64,000 bases of DNA, from contig NC_092334.1 in the NCBI RefSeq assembly GCF_046630445.1, positions 189,726,501 through 189,790,500 on the forward strand, in the 5' to 3' direction. Made by a program: the position numbers and the translations under genes. Of the stretch, positions 13,204-25,869 are shown one piece after another. The stretch is from Rutidosis leptorrhynchoides (lineage: Eukaryota > Streptophyta > Magnoliopsida > Asterales > Asteraceae). Under the pieces are notes generated by a model. That model worked only from the letters and a program-made list of their open reading frames with translations. It did not search any database and was not told the DNA's origin. Within the stretch, counting starts at the first letter, position 1, and each line of letters starts with the position of its first letter.

Positions 13204-16114
13204 TGTACAAAACCATCGTGTACGGTTCGTCAATCAACAGGATCATCACAAGGTCAAACACTATATGCTGTTTGAAAACTGATTTGCATTCATTAAAAAG
13301 GTAACTTTTTACAAAGATAACATGTCATAAGACTTATTACAAACCATTGTTCCGAAATAACATAAGTTTACGAATGCAAAACATAAGTTTCATAATTTGA
13401 GACATCTCTAGTAATGCAGCGGATAACTAGTACAGTAGGTCCATAACAGCAATTCAATAACAGCATGACAGCAAGTGTAATAGCGGAAGAAATAAACCTC
13501 TAGGTACCTGAGAAATACACGCTTAAAAAGTCAACACGAATGTTGGTGAGCTATAGTTTAAGTTGTAATAGTAACGTAAGATAGGCCACGAGATTTCAGT
13601 GCTGCAACAGCGTATCAAAACAGTATGAAAAGTATATGCATAACCGTGGGCACCCGGTAACTAAACTTAACGTTTATAACCCCCTGAAAGTACACTTGGC
13701 GAGTGCGTATGTTCACGAAGTATTAAACACCCGTTAAATGCTAGCGCGACTAGCCCGAGTGGGGATGTCAAACCCTATGGATCCATATCTAAGATTCGCG
13801 TTCACCGGTTCAAAGACCAATGACTAAACGTTACCGTGCTAAAGGGAATATTTATGCCGTTGTATAACCCACATACATAAAAAGTTTAAGTACTCGTGCC
13901 TAGTATGTAAAACGTAAAAAGCGCATGTATTCTCAGTCCCAAAAATAGTAAAAGTAGTAAAAAGGGATGCTATAACTCACCGTGATAAAAGCGGTAAAGT
14001 CGGTAATGAAAGTACGCAAGTAGTAAGTCGGTCCGAAAGGTCGTCAACCTAAATCAAAAGTTACTAGGTTAGTAGGTTGTCTTTATAAATTCTAATAGTG
14101 TATAAAATAAGTTTAAGTGTCATCATTATCATCATTATCATCATTCATCATCATAAAAGCTAAGTAAGTTTGACAAAAATAGAGATCGAAACAATGGGCT
14201 GACTTCAGGCAGCTGCTATGACCTCTATGTAAATCGAAAAGATGCATGGTCAGTGGCTATGGCTCCGTATATGAGTCCCCTAACAGCTGACCAATTTTCA
14301 GAACCTAACTCCTCTTCGTTTGACCGTGGCGACGGTTTAAGTGCGAGTAGGTCAGAAATTTCAGCACAACGTTAATAGGGTGTAGTGACTCTCGGAGGGC
14401 CATAACTCCTAAACCGTAACTCGTATTAAGACGAGGCCTAAACGGAAAATCATCTACTCGAACCGAAATAACTAAAAATCAGCTTTCCAGTAGCCCAGGT
14501 GGTCTGATCAGATACGAAAATCTGTGGACAAGTGCTCCGGTGGGGTTCTTGGTGCTCGATGCTCATCACGGTTCTCATCCTTGATGCTTGTAGCTTCAAG
14601 TGTACAACTCGTTGATGGTTTAGCATCACTTTTGACCAAGTTTCACCATCAATACACAATATGTTAAGACCAAGTAAGAATACAACTCATTCATGAGTCT
14701 TAGATGGATAATGAACCAAGGTTACATCATATCATTAGTCTTAACACTAATACAAGTCACAATAACAACTAAAGTTACAAACTTTACATCAATTTAACAA
14801 GTATGAACACAATCTAAGTCAAAAGAGGTGATGGAACCCTAAGCTAGAGAGTTTGGATCCATTTCACACAAGTCACAAGGTTACAAAGCTAGAAAGCTTG
14901 AACCTTTAAGTGTTCTTGAAGATCTTGAAGCATAAAGCTTGGATCTTGAAGATACATGAAGATTACAAACAAAAGTTTGAATCTTTTTAACAAAATAACA
15001 AGATCAAAGTAAAAAGAACTTGAATCTAACAACAATATATGAAGATTCAAGCTAGAAAGCTTGCATCTTGATTGTTCTTGAAGATCTTGAAGCATAAAGC
15101 TTGGATCTTGAAGATGCATGAAGATTACAAACAAAAGTTTGACTCTTTTTAACAAAATAACATTAAACAATCATAAAAGTAATAGATCTATAAAAGATAT
15201 GAAGATTCAAGCTAGAAAGCTTGAATCTTTGTTGTTCTTGAAAGATTCAAACTTGAATCAACAAGATATAAGTAAGATCAAAGCTAAAGGAACTTTGAAC
15301 TTTATAAGGATGATGGTGATGATCACGAATTCAAGAAGAAAGAGGGAGGAGAAGAAAACTTACAAACAAAAGGAAGAAAGAAATGATAAGTGTGTGAAAT
15401 GCCAAAATGATCAAGTGTTGGAATGAGGGGCTTAAGGCTAGTATTTATAAGCAAATGGATATCACATGGATTGATGAGGTGGCAAGCCATATTGTGGTGG
15501 TGGTGGACGAATTTTAGAGGGGGAGGGGGGACAAAATCTTGCTTTTTGGCTATTGGTGTCTAAAGTATGTCCTTTTGCTAGAATCTTATGTAACAAAGTT
15601 GATATTCCTTATCCATTATGCTAGTATGACTCATTAATTAATTTATTTATTATTTATTTATTATTATGGGCCACTAGTAATAATACTTGGGCTAATTAAT
15701 TGGGTCACTAGCTAGAGTAGGGTGGGCTTGAGCCCAACAAGGTAAAAAGTCCAAAAAGGCTAACTATTGGGCTTTAGTAATTAAATAAATAAAATTAAGC
15801 ATCCAAAGGCCCAGGTAATTATTATTAGAAAATAATAATTAATATTTCACAGTCCAAAAGTTCCGGTTCCGACAAAAGTCAAACGTGCGCGCAGTCCGCG
15901 TTTTAATCGTAACGGTAAATAACACTAACGGTTATAAAGCATCCAATGGACAAGTTAAGCATTCTACATACACCAAGTCATGTTTTAAAGTAAATATGAA
16001 TATAAAACACGTGTGCCAAGGTTCCGGAGTAATAAAGTAACACAGTACGCACAAATACGCAGTTTCGCTAAAATACAAGGCATAAAAGCAAGTCGAAAAA
16101 GTCGGGTCGTTACA
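13204..16114 (-). repeat. 5' LTR of element A
   Basis: 2911 bp, near-identical to 949-3860. It has lost 10 bp (TGACGCCCCG on the + strand) next to the primer site, so it starts TGTACAAAACC. TATAAATA box at 15449-15442 on the minus strand. The second copy of the 160-bp tandem repeat is at 14887-15254. Confidence 0.92.
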
Positions 16115-16119
16115 ACAAA

Positions 16120-17540
16120 AGTTGCTAGATTTTTGATATGTGTTACTTTGATTTGTCCTTGAACTATGTCCACTAGTCTTGTATCAATTTCATGTTCCTA
16201 ACTCCGGTTATAGCCAAAATGAAATCAGTGCGCGGTCAGAAACTGACTTGGCAAACCCCAAATGTATTCCTTTTGATTTCTGACTTTTAATTGTCATATG
16301 AGTCCCTGGATGGACTTTTTGGAATCGATTTTAAGTGTAATTATGATCTGGAGTTTGTCATATTTACTTGAATTTTTTACTATGAGGTTATGTGCTAAGT
16401 ATGCTACGTGTTCATAAATTTTGTGCATGATGATAAACTGAAATTGTGAAAATGATCATTCATGACCTAAAACGTATTGTTTGACTTAGGTTTGACATGT
16501 TGACCAATATTTGACATGAACCTACTGATTTTGACTTTAGTTGACTACTTTGACCAAGTTTGACTTTCGGTTTGACTTCGGTTGACTTTGTTTGACTTGC
16601 ATGATATAGTTGACTTTTACTTTGAAACGCATCGAGTCGAGCAATAAGACAACGTACACTATGAAACCACACTTATATAAGATATATATATTGACCAACC
16701 TACATACGTATACTTAGGTTACATTACTCGGGTCTAAACCGTACAAGTCATTTGTCTTTCATTCCGAGCTTATTCAAAGATGAGTCTACAGTCCCGCTTT
16801 TTACATGTTTTCAGGGATGAGAATACACGCTGTTATATTTAAATTTTCAATTACTTTTATATTGACATGAGTACTACACATATGCATAATGAGTTTGTTC
16901 AAAAAGCCTCTAGCTTGAATACTTTTAATACCATCGGTGTAAGCACAATTTAGATGGACGGATCATTTAGGTTGACAACCTCACCCACTATAAAAGCAGT
17001 GGTGCATTTATTTTGAACATTAAATACATTTGAACAAGTGTATAACATTTTATGAGGTAAGTACTCGGGTCATTGCTAGTATTCAGGTGCTCGGTTTATG
17101 CAAGCGAAAGAATCTCGTGGTCAAGGAAATCAAACTATTTTTCTGATAACTGTTTTTCAGATACTGTTACATTATTTTAAACCTGTAGATTCACCAACAT
17201 TATTTGTTGACCTGTTTTTACGTGTTGTTATTCTCAGGTCCTTAAGAGGTATGCTTCCGTTGTGTTTGCTGCATGACTGGCCGTGGAGTCAGCATTTGAT
17301 TTTAAAGAACATTATTTACTTTCGCATTTAAAACTTTTATACTGTTTAAATACTGTTGGCTTGTGGTTACGATCACAACAGTGTTTCTATTTTGGGATTA
17401 TTGACTTATGTTTTTGAAAGTTAATATTTTTAAATAAAATTAAATGCGATTGCTTTAAACGTCTCATATAGAGGGTGTAACTGTTAACTGTGGGACCGAA
17501 ATTAACACGCCGTCAGATGGTAATTTGGCGGGGTGTTATA
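16120..17540 (+). repeat. Left LTR of element B, second part
   Basis: Continues the B LTR interrupted at 948; 16115-16119 is the duplicated target ACAAA. It matches 24426-25867. It contains the TTGAC-rich stretch at 16481-16616, a TATAAAAG motif near 16990, and ends TGTTATA immediately before the primer site. Confidence 0.92.
16481..16616 (+). repeat. TTGAC-rich tract in the B LTR
   Basis: About a dozen copies of TTGAC within 136 bp (GTTTGACTT, GTTGACTTT and similar). The homologous tract is at 24788-24923. TTGAC is the core of the W-box bound by WRKY factors, but this tract lies about 1.4 kb downstream of the likely TATA box of the LTR (23346), so a promoter role is not established. Confidence 0.6.
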
Positions 17541-17645
17541 GTTGGTATCAGAGCTAACGGTTCGTAGGGAAACTAGGACTTGCATTAGTGTGTCTGATTT
17601 GGTCATTAGGACGCCTTGATGAGTCTAGACTACGACCGGGACTTA
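17541..17645 (+). other. Primer-binding site and leader block of element B
   Basis: TGGTATCAGAGC at 17543-17554, 2 nt after the left LTR, complementary to the 3' end of initiator tRNA-Met. Downstream, TGCATTAGTGTGTCT (17581-17595) and TGAGTCTAGACTACGACCG (from about 17619) recur with the same spacing in the leader of element E (51480-51405, minus), and weaker matches are present in A and C. Confidence 0.85.
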
Positions 17646-17715
17646 GTCATTACATGAGTACTTTGTGACTAACGTTATTTACTTGACTAATCTGTTTCGT
17701 TTGTGTTCTTGTACT

Positions 17716-18120
17716 ATGAGTTTGATGTCACAGGATTCAAGAAGCAGTGACAGCGACTCCAGTGTGGCTGAGGTGAATGCTCCAGCCCCAGCACCAGCAC
17801 CTGCTCCGCATCGGATACCTAACCATCCCGTGAACCTTTATGCATTGGATTTGGTGCATACTAACCGTAACAGGGATATTGTTGATCATGTTAATGCTTT
17901 GAGCGATATTTCTAGGACATATCCGCACCCCGATGATCTTGAGAGAATGGAGGAAAGAGTCACGGGTATAAATACTTATACGTACAAGGCTGAAGCGAGG
18001 TTCATTGAGATGGAGAGATTGATAGCAGCCTTAACTGCCAGGGTTGCTGCGTTAGAGGCGGAACGTAATAGGCCGAGGAATGATGGACCTGCCTTCCGTA
18101 CCCGACAGAAGAGGAAGTGA
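17716..18120 (+). CDS. ORF1 of element B, short accessory ORF upstream of gag
   Basis: 134 codons from ATG 17716 (a second ATG is at 17725). The open frame extends further upstream but without an ATG. Unknown protein. Ser/Asp-rich start (SQDSRSSDSDSS), an Ala-Pro repeat (APAPAPAPAP), a middle part, then a predicted coiled coil (IEMERLIAALTARVAALEAE, about residues 95-115) and a basic tail ending RQKRK. Same position and same overall plan as ORF1 in A and C, without obvious sequence identity beyond the acidic patch and the ARV-type heptads. It remains open although B's gag-pol has seven stops, but it is a much shorter target. Confidence 0.6.
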   Translation: MSLMSQDSRSSDSDSSVAEVNAPAPAPAPAPHRIPNHPVNLYALDLVHTNRNRDIVDHVNALSDISRTYPHPDDLERMEERVTGINTYTYKAEARFIEMERLIAALTARVAALEAERNRPRNDGPAFRTRQKRK

Positions 18121-18633
18121 AGGGTCGTTGACCAAGAGCTTCTTTTCCTTTTCCATCCGCCATACTTTATTTATATAAGACTTACTGGGTGTTATAAACC
18201 GGGTTATTAGCACATTATGTTTATTGTTTGGTTTACTACTTTGGAATTTGGTTTATCACTCTTGGATTTTATTTATATTAATGGTGGATTATGCTATTTG
18301 TAACTATTATCTTTTATTGCATGCGGTAATATTCTATATTTAGTAACTTTGTATGATCATAATACTTGTGTTATGTTATACTACTACTATTGCCATTAAT
18401 GTTACTACTTAGTGTTACTACTATCACTACTATCACTACATGACACTAGTACCACTACTACTACCACTAGTGTTACTACTAACACTACTATCACTACTTA
18501 CACTACTTCTCACTACTAGCGAATCTTTTCGTACTATTATTTACTAGACTTCAACACTCATTGCTAGTATATTTTTAATAACTCTGTTTTTCATTGATCT
18601 TACCTCGATGTATCATTTGTGTAGAAGGAGACC
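18121..18633 (+). other. Spacer between ORF1 and gag in element B, with an ACT-rich simple repeat
   Basis: About 510 bp without a supportable ORF. From about 18376 to 18525 it is dominated by ACTACT and CACTACTA motifs, a degenerate trinucleotide repeat. Nothing else recognisable. Confidence 0.6.
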
Positions 18634-21600
18634 ATGTTTACTACTGAAATGCTCGAGGCTCAATTGAAATAACTCGTTAACCAGCATGTGACGGAAGCTC
18701 TTATAGCTGCAGGTTTTGATTGCACGATTGAGAAATACTATCCCCGGCGAGAGCGGGTAAGATGGGAAAATGAACTTCTGAACCTAAGGGTCATTGGAAA
18801 AGACATTTCTAGTTACACTAACCGATTCCGGGAGCTATCATTGCTTTGCCCACATTTGGTCTCATCAACGGAAAGAGCAATCGAGAGGTACATGTCGGGA
18901 CTGCCGATGGAAGTGTTTGGTTTTGTCCTTTCCCATAAACCAAAGACAATACTCGGAGTCATCAACATGGCGATAAACAGGATGAATCAAGTTAGCCGAT
19001 CGGAAGGAAAAGAGGTGCCTGTTACAGGAAATGAAGTTAATGGAAAAAGAAAACGAAGTGAGAACATTGTTGAGAGTCTCGCACAGAACTGAGGTGAGAA
19101 GCAAGAGATGCCCCGTAACTTTGAGAAGGGATCTTCATCCAACACGAATTACAAGGGAAAACTACCATTGTGTGGAAGATGTGGAAAGCACCATCGTGGG
19201 GAATGCAAAGTGCTAGTTTGCACCAAGTGTAAGAAGTTTAGTCATTTGTCAAAAGATTGCAAGGTTAATCTCAACGGCAACACCAACAACAACAGCACTG
19301 CAAGCAACGCGAACAATGCTAATGGTGGCAAGAACTGTTATGGTTGTGGACAGCCGGGTCATTTCAAGAAGGACTATCCTAAGAACAACAATGGGAATGC
19401 TCGAGGAAGGGCGTTCAACATCAATTCTGCGGAAGCTCGTGATGATCCAAAGCTAGTCACGGGTACGTTTTCACTTGATGATCAACTTGTTTATGTTTTG
19501 TTTGATACTGGCGCCGATAGAAGTTTTATATCTAAGGATATTTGTCACAATGTTAAGAAACCTGTTTCTCCCCTAGATAACGTGTATTCCATAGAACTAG
19601 GAAATGGTAACTTGATGAGAGCTGATAAGATTTATCGTGATTGTACTTTGACCTTAGAAAGTAAGCCCTTTAGCATTAATGTGATACCTATTAAACTGGG
19701 AAGTTTTGACCTTGTGGTTGGAATGGACTGGTTAGCTGATAACAAAGCCGAGGTGGTCTGTGACCTAAAGGCTATTCGTATTCCTATAGCTGACGGTGAA
19801 CCTATGATGATTTATGGTGAAAAGAATGGCTCACAATTACATCTCATTAACTGCTTGAAAGTCCGGAAGTATGTGAGAAAGGGATGTATCGCGTTCTTGG
19901 CTCATGTAAATCAAATTGTACCAGAAGAAAGGAGACCTGAAGACGTTCCTATAGTTAAGGAATTTCTTGAAGTTTTTCCGGAGGAATTACCTGGTCTCCC
20001 ACCGCGTCGAGAAATTGAGTTTCAGATAGACTTAGTGCCAGGAGCGGCACCGGTGGCTCGCGCACCGTACAGACTTGCACCCCCAGAGCTTCAAGAGTTG
20101 TCTAGTCAATTGCAAGAGTTATTAGACAAGGGATTCATTCGACCGAGTTCTTCGCCTTGGGGAGCTCCGGTCCTGTTTGTTAAGAAGAAGGATGGGTCAA
20201 TGAGATTGTGTATGGACTACAGAGAATTGAACAAGCTGATAGTCAAGAATCGGTATCCGCTACCGAGGATTGATGACTTATTTGATCAGTTGCAGGGATC
20301 CAGTTGTTATTTGAAGATCGATTTGAGATCCGGGTATCATCAATTGAGAGTCAAAGAAGCTGATGTCCCGAAGACAGCGTTTAGAACACGTTATGGACAT
20401 TATGAGTTTACAGTGATGTCGTTTGGTTTGACGAACGCACTAGCAGTGTTCATGGACCTCATGAACCGTGTGTGTAAGCCATACCTAGATAAATTCGTCA
20501 TTGTGTTCATTGATGATATATTGGTGTACTCCAAGAACGGAGAAGAGCACGAACAACATGTACGCTCGATATTAACGATGCTTAGAGAAGAGCAGTTGTA
20601 TGCAAAGTTCTCTAAGTGTGACTTTTGGTTACCATAGGTTCAATTTCTTGGCCATGTTGTAGGGGCCAATGGAATACAGGTCGATCCAGCAAAGATTGAG
20701 TCGGTTAAGAATTGGGAAACTCCAAAGACGCCAACGCAGATTAGGCAATTTTTGGGTCTAGCTGGTTACTACCAGAGATTCATTGAAGGATTCTCTAAGA
20801 TCGCCCGACCATTAACCGCATTGACTTATAAGGGCAAGAAGTTTGAGTGGTCAGAACCGCAAGAGACTGCATTTCAGTTGTTGAAGGAGAAGTTAACAAC
20901 TGCACCAGTATTGTCTCTACCCGAGGGAAGTGAAGATTTTGTTGTTTATTGTGATGTCTCACGTCAAGGAATGGGTTGCGTGCTTATGCAACGAAACAAA
21001 GTTATTGCTTATGGATCACGTCAGTTAAAGATTCACGAGTAGAACTACACTACGCATGACCTTGAGTTAGGAGCGGTTGTCTTTGCACTTGAAATGTGGA
21101 GACACTACCTGTTTGGAACCAAGTTCACTATCTTCACTGACCATAAGAGTTTACAGCACATATTCGATCAGAAGCAGCTCAACATGAGACAGCGACGTTG
21201 GATGGAACTACTTAACGATTATAACTGCGAACTTCAATACCATCCGGGCAAGGCGAATGTTGTGGCAAATGCCTTGAGCAGAAAGGAGCGAGAGAAACCT
21301 CTTAGGGTTAAAGCGCTTAACATAGTTGTCCGTACGAATCTCACATCACAAATCCGCGAAGCACAACAAGAAGCCATGAAACAGGAGAATGTTGATGTTG
21401 AATTTCTCAAAGGGATGGATAAGAAGTTTGACATCAAGGAGGACGGAACACGGTACTTTGCTAACCGAATTTGGGTACCAAAGTTTGGTGGATTGAGAGA
21501 ACTAGTGTTGGAGGAAGCACACAAGTCGAGATACTCAATTCACCCGGGATCAGATAAGATGTACCAAGATTTGAAGGCATTTTATTGGTGGCCGAACTTG

Positions 21601-22794
21601 AAAGCTGACATTGCCACTTATGTCGGGAAGTGCTTGATTTGCGCTCAAGTCAAGGCTGAGCATCAGAAGCCATCAGGATTACTGATTCAACCAGAGATTC
21701 CCCAGTAGAAGTGGGAAGGAATTTCCATGGACTTCATTACGAAACTGCCGAGGACGGCGGGAGGTCACGATACCATTTGGGTTATCGTAGATCATCTCAC
21801 TAAGTCCGCACACTTCTTACCGATAAGGAAAACTGATAAAATGGAGAAGCTGGCTCAGATTTACATTAAGGAAGTCGTCTCTAGGCATGGAGTGCCTATA
21901 TCCATTATATCTGACCGCGATAGCAGATTTACTTCCAGGTTTTGGCAATCATTACAGAAAGCAATGGGAACCCGTTTAGATATGAGTACAGCATATCACC
22001 CCCAGACGGATGGCTAGAGCGAACGAACTATTCAGACTTTTGAGGACATGTTGAGAGCGTGTGTCATTGATTTCAGAAACGGATGGGAAAAGTATTTACC
22101 ACTAGCTGAGTTCTCATACAATAACAGCTACCATGCGAGTATTAAAGCTGCACCTTTCGAGGCATTGTATGGAAGGAAGTGTATATCTCCCGTTTGTTGG
22201 AGCGAGTTGGGAGATAGTCAGTTGACAGGTCCTGAGATTATTCAGGAGACAACTGAGAAAGTTCTACAGATTCAGGAACGATTGAGAACGGCTCGAAGTC
22301 GTCAAAAGAGTTACGTCGATGTTAGACGGAAGGACATAGAGTTCCAAGTTGGTGACAAGGTTATGCTTAAGGTATCACCTTGAAAGGGTGTTGTACGATT
22401 TGGAAAACGAGGTAAACTGAGTCCTAGATATGTTGGACCGTTTGAGATAACTGAAAGAGTTGGACCAGTTGCTTACAGATTGGAACTGCCACAAACACTC
22501 AGCGGTATTCATGAGGTTTTCCATGTATCCAATCTAAAGAAGTGCCTAGCCGATGATAATTTGATTATTCCTCTAGAGGAACTACGTATCAACGACAAAC
22601 TTCATTTCATTGAGGAACCTATTGAAATCTTGGGCCGAGAGGTCAAACAGTTGAAGCAAAGCAGAATTCCTATCGTTAAAGTTCGGTGGAACGCGAGAAG
22701 AGGACCAGAGTTCACGTGGGAGCGTGAAGACCAGATGAGGCTGAAGTATCCGCAATTGTTTCCCGAGGAAACCACTTCAGCGGACGATCACTAA
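18634..22794 (+). pseudogene. Gag-pol polyprotein of element B, chromovirus type, disabled
   Basis: A single frame from ATG 18634 to TAA 22792-22794. The N-terminal gag core seen in A, C and D is missing: the frame jumps from the first 30 or so codons to the C-terminal gag part (YYPRRERVRWENEL). Then zinc knuckles ([14 protein letters not shown], and [15 protein letters not shown] with its last Cys changed to Tyr), protease ([10 protein letters not shown] near 19500), reverse transcriptase (FIDDIL near 20510), RNase H, integrase (HPGSDKM near 21540; IISDRD near 21905), chromodomain (EFTWEREDQ near 22715). Stops at 18670, 19090, 20635, 21040, 21706, 22015 and 22381; no frameshift over 4.1 kb. 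Where relatives give the ancestral codon, these fit transitions (CAG or CAA to TAG or TAA, TGG to TAG or TGA). Confidence 0.92.
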
Positions 22795-22830
22795 AATTTC
22801 GGGACGAAATTTTCAATAACAGGTGGGTAA
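22793..22830 (+). other. Terminal inverted repeat and polypurine tract of B
   Basis: AAATTTCGGGACGAAATTT at 22794-22812 (stem extendable by one base pair each side) overlaps the gag-pol stop TAA (22792-22794). It is followed after 17 nt, containing AGGTGGGTAA, by the right LTR at 22831. Confidence 0.75.
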
Positions 22831-25800
22831 TGTAACAACCCTGATTTTTCTGTTACTTTCGTTAACCTTCTGTTAGTTTATTTAACGGCGATTATTTAAC
22901 TTTTATGCGTTTACGTGTATTAAATGCGTACTTGATCTTCGGAGAGTTTTAATAATTGATATGGGTTGATATTAATTCAAATAAATATTTCGGATGATGA
23001 AATACGATAAAAACGATACGATTTTAATAAAAGCTTTTTGAGCAACGAAACGCTCAGGTTTATTTTAATAATTAATTTTATTAATTATTAACTTTTTAAA
23101 ATATTTAATTTATTGGGTTTTTAATAAATTAGATAATTGGTTGCGTTTAAGGATCGGGTTAGCGTTCCGGGCCTTCGGTACGACTAAACGGCACTTAAAA
23201 CGGACCACGATTACACGGGATTGTAAAACGAGAGCCCGGGAACACTCCCATTGGGCCCATCGGCCGAAACCCCCTCCTCACTCCTTTATGTTTAATTTTT
23301 GATAACTTTAGGGACTTATGTGTTAATTGTTTAAACTAGGGTTAATATAAATACAAGTATTAACACAAATTAGGTATAAACCCTCACTAGAAAAAAAAAA
23401 AAAGCAGTCGACTCCTCCCTGGCTCCCTCCCAACGTCGACCAACACCATCACCACCATACCTTCATCTTTCAAAATTAGCAAAAGTGTTATACACGAATC
23501 GCGTTCATCTCCTCGTTCTCTATCCATTGGTATAAACAATTTTGTGATCAAAGGTATAATTGCATGAACCCTAATTCTTAAAAATCTGATTTTTATAAAG
23601 TTTCATAGTTATGTTGTCAATTGCTCAAGTCTATACGCGTACGTGTTAATTGTAATCGTTATTTTGATTGTTTGATGCGATAGGGTTTAAAAACGAATTT
23701 GTTTTTGCTTGATCAGAAAAATTAAATTTTTCAAATGTTAATTATTATATTATAATCAGATTCTTTGCAAAAAACTATTGAGTTTAGACTTTGGATTCGC
23801 TTGATTTCGTTTCCGTATGATTAAGTTATGTTGATTTGAATTATCGTTGTGTTTTTGTTGCTTGATCAGAAATATGGTATTGATAGATAATGAATTGGCA
23901 TGTGAGACTTATATCACTGGAAAGATAATTTAAAAACACTCAAGTTAGACTAGGATATCATGTCGTTTGATTATGTATAGCCCGAGATATGCTAGAATTA
24001 GTGTAAATGTAGTTTTATACAGCACTTGCATGAAAATAACATTGTATGATAAAATGTGTTAATTTCTGTGATTTATGCTTTGCATATTTGAAAAGTATAC
24101 AAAAAGTACTTCATCTTTCATGTGGATATCATAGGCTAATTGTATCTAGATCTTCGGATAATCGTATGCGAATGTGACTAACTAAATGGGAATCGAATCT
24201 GTAAATTGCTCACGGTTTTGTACTTTGTGAATTTTGTATATTGTTTGAGCATGTATGCTTCTGGAAAATGAAACTTAACATAATATGTGACTTATTGTTA
24301 GTTTATGTAAATCTCTAAAACCTTATGCATTGGGCACAATAGAGCCATACTTTATGTGAATTCTGATTTGAGCTGAAAACTGATGATCAACTTGCACGAA
24401 TAAACTATACAAATTGGCTAAACAAAAGTTGCTAGATTTTTTATATGTGTTACTTTGATTTGTGCTTGAACTACGGACACTAGTCTTGTATCAATTTCAT
24501 GTTCCTAACTCCGGTTATAGCTAAAATGAAATCAGTGCGCGGTCAGAAACTCACTTGGCAAACCCCAAATGTATTCCTTCTGATTCCTGACTTCTAATTG
24601 TCATATGAGTCCCTGGCCGGACTTTTTGGAATCGATTTTAAGTGTAATTATGATCTGGAGTTTGTCATATTTACTTGAATTTTGTACTATGAGGTTATGT
24701 GCTAAGTATGTTACGTGTTCATAAATTTTGTGCATGCCGATAAACTGAAATTTTGAAAATGATCATTCATGACCTAAAACGTATTGTTTGACTTAGGTTT
24801 GACATGTTGACCAATATTTGACATGAACCTACTGATGTTGACTTTAGTTGACTACTTTGAGCAAGTTTGACTTTTGGTTTGACTTCAGTTGACTTTGTTT
24901 GACTTGCATGATATAGTTGACTTTTACTTTGAAACGCGTCGAGTCGAGCAATAAGACAACGTACACTATGAAACCACACTTATATAAGATACATATATTG
25001 ACCAACCTACATACGTATACTTAGGTTACATTACTCGGGTCTAAACCATACAAGTCATTTGTCTTTCATTTCGAGCTTATTCAAAGGTGAGTTTACAGTC
25101 CCGCTTTTTACATGTTTTTAGGGATGAGAATACACGCTGTTATATTTACATTTTCAATTATTTTTATATTGACATGAGTACTACACATATGCATAATGAG
25201 TTTGTTCAAAAAGCCTCTAGCTTGAATACTTTTAATACCATCGTTGTAAGCACAATTTAGATGGACGGATCCGTTAGGTTGACAACCTCACCCACTATAA
25301 AAGCAGTGGTGCATTTATTTTGAGCATTAAATACATTTGAACAAGTGTATAACATTTTACGAGGTAAGGTCGGGTGTAGTAGTTTCTATACTCGGGTCAT
25401 TGCTAGTATTCAGGTGCTCGGTTTATGCAAGCGATAGAATCTCGTGGTCAAGGAAATCAAACTATTTTTCTGATAACTGTTTTTCAGATACTGTTACATT
25501 ATTTTAAACCCGTAGATTCACCAACATTATTTGTTGACCTGTTTTTGCGTTTTGTTATTCTCAGGTCCTTAAGAGGTATGCTTCCGCTGTGTTTGTTGCA
25601 TGACTGGCCGTGGAGTCAGCATTTGATTTTAAAGAACATTATTTACTTTCGCATTTAAAACTTTTATACTGTTTAAATACTGTTGGCTTGTGATTACGAT
25701 CACAACAGTGTTTCTATTTTGGGATAATTGACTTATGTTTTTGAAAGTTAATATTTTTAAATAAAATTAAATGCGATTGCTTTAAACGTCTCATATAGAG

Positions 25801-25867
25801 GGCGTAAATGTTAACTGTGGGACCGGAATTAACACGCCGTCAGATGGTAATTTGGCGGGGTGTTATA
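22831..25867 (+). repeat. Right LTR of element B
   Basis: 3037 bp, uninterrupted. TATAAATA at 23346-23353, 515 bp from the start, followed by an A-run and a C-rich leader (CTCCCTGGCTCCCTCCC), leaving about 2.5 kb for R-U5. It contains the intact target of element A (near 24417) and the TTGAC tract (24788-24923). It differs from the left LTR at many scattered sites, more than the D or E pairs do, so B looks older. Confidence 0.92.
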
Positions 25868-25869
25868 AG

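Larger units (their letters stand above)
949..16114 (-). mobile_element. Element A, Ty3/gypsy chromovirus inserted in the left LTR of B
   Basis: Full-length minus-strand element flanked by ACAAA (944-948 and 16115-16119). The uninterrupted pre-insertion sequence is visible in B's other LTR near 24417. Reading along the minus strand: 5' LTR 16114-13204, primer site, ORF1 (12860-12024), gag-pol (11739-3896), polypurine tract, 3' LTR 3860-949. A solo LTR of another family (3955-7374) interrupts the chromodomain. The two LTRs are close, with a few tens of differences by eye in 2.9 kb, plus a 10-bp deletion at the primer-side end of the 5' LTR. A and C are members of the same family (similar LTRs, ORF1 and gag-pol). 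Confidence 0.93.
1..25867 (+). mobile_element. Element B, Ty3/gypsy chromovirus, left end outside the window
   Basis: Plus-strand LTR retrotransposon. Visible parts are the left LTR (1-948 and 16120-17540, split by element A), internal region 17541-22830 and right LTR 22831-25867. Window base 1 aligns to base 23480 of the right LTR, so about 649 bp of the left LTR lie upstream of the window. The primer site directly follows the left LTR and the polypurine tract directly precedes the right one, which fixes the orientation. The LTRs begin TGTAACA and end TGTTATA rather than the usual CA. The five bases after the element are AGATC; a 5-bp target duplication would need the same bases just upstream of the unseen left end. 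Gag-pol is dead (seven premature stops). Confidence 0.9.

Noticed and set aside
17542..17554. Possible tRNA gene at the tRNA-Met-like matches
   Set aside because: Only 12 nt complementary to a tRNA 3' end, next to an LTR: a primer-binding site. No tRNA fold in any of the five places.
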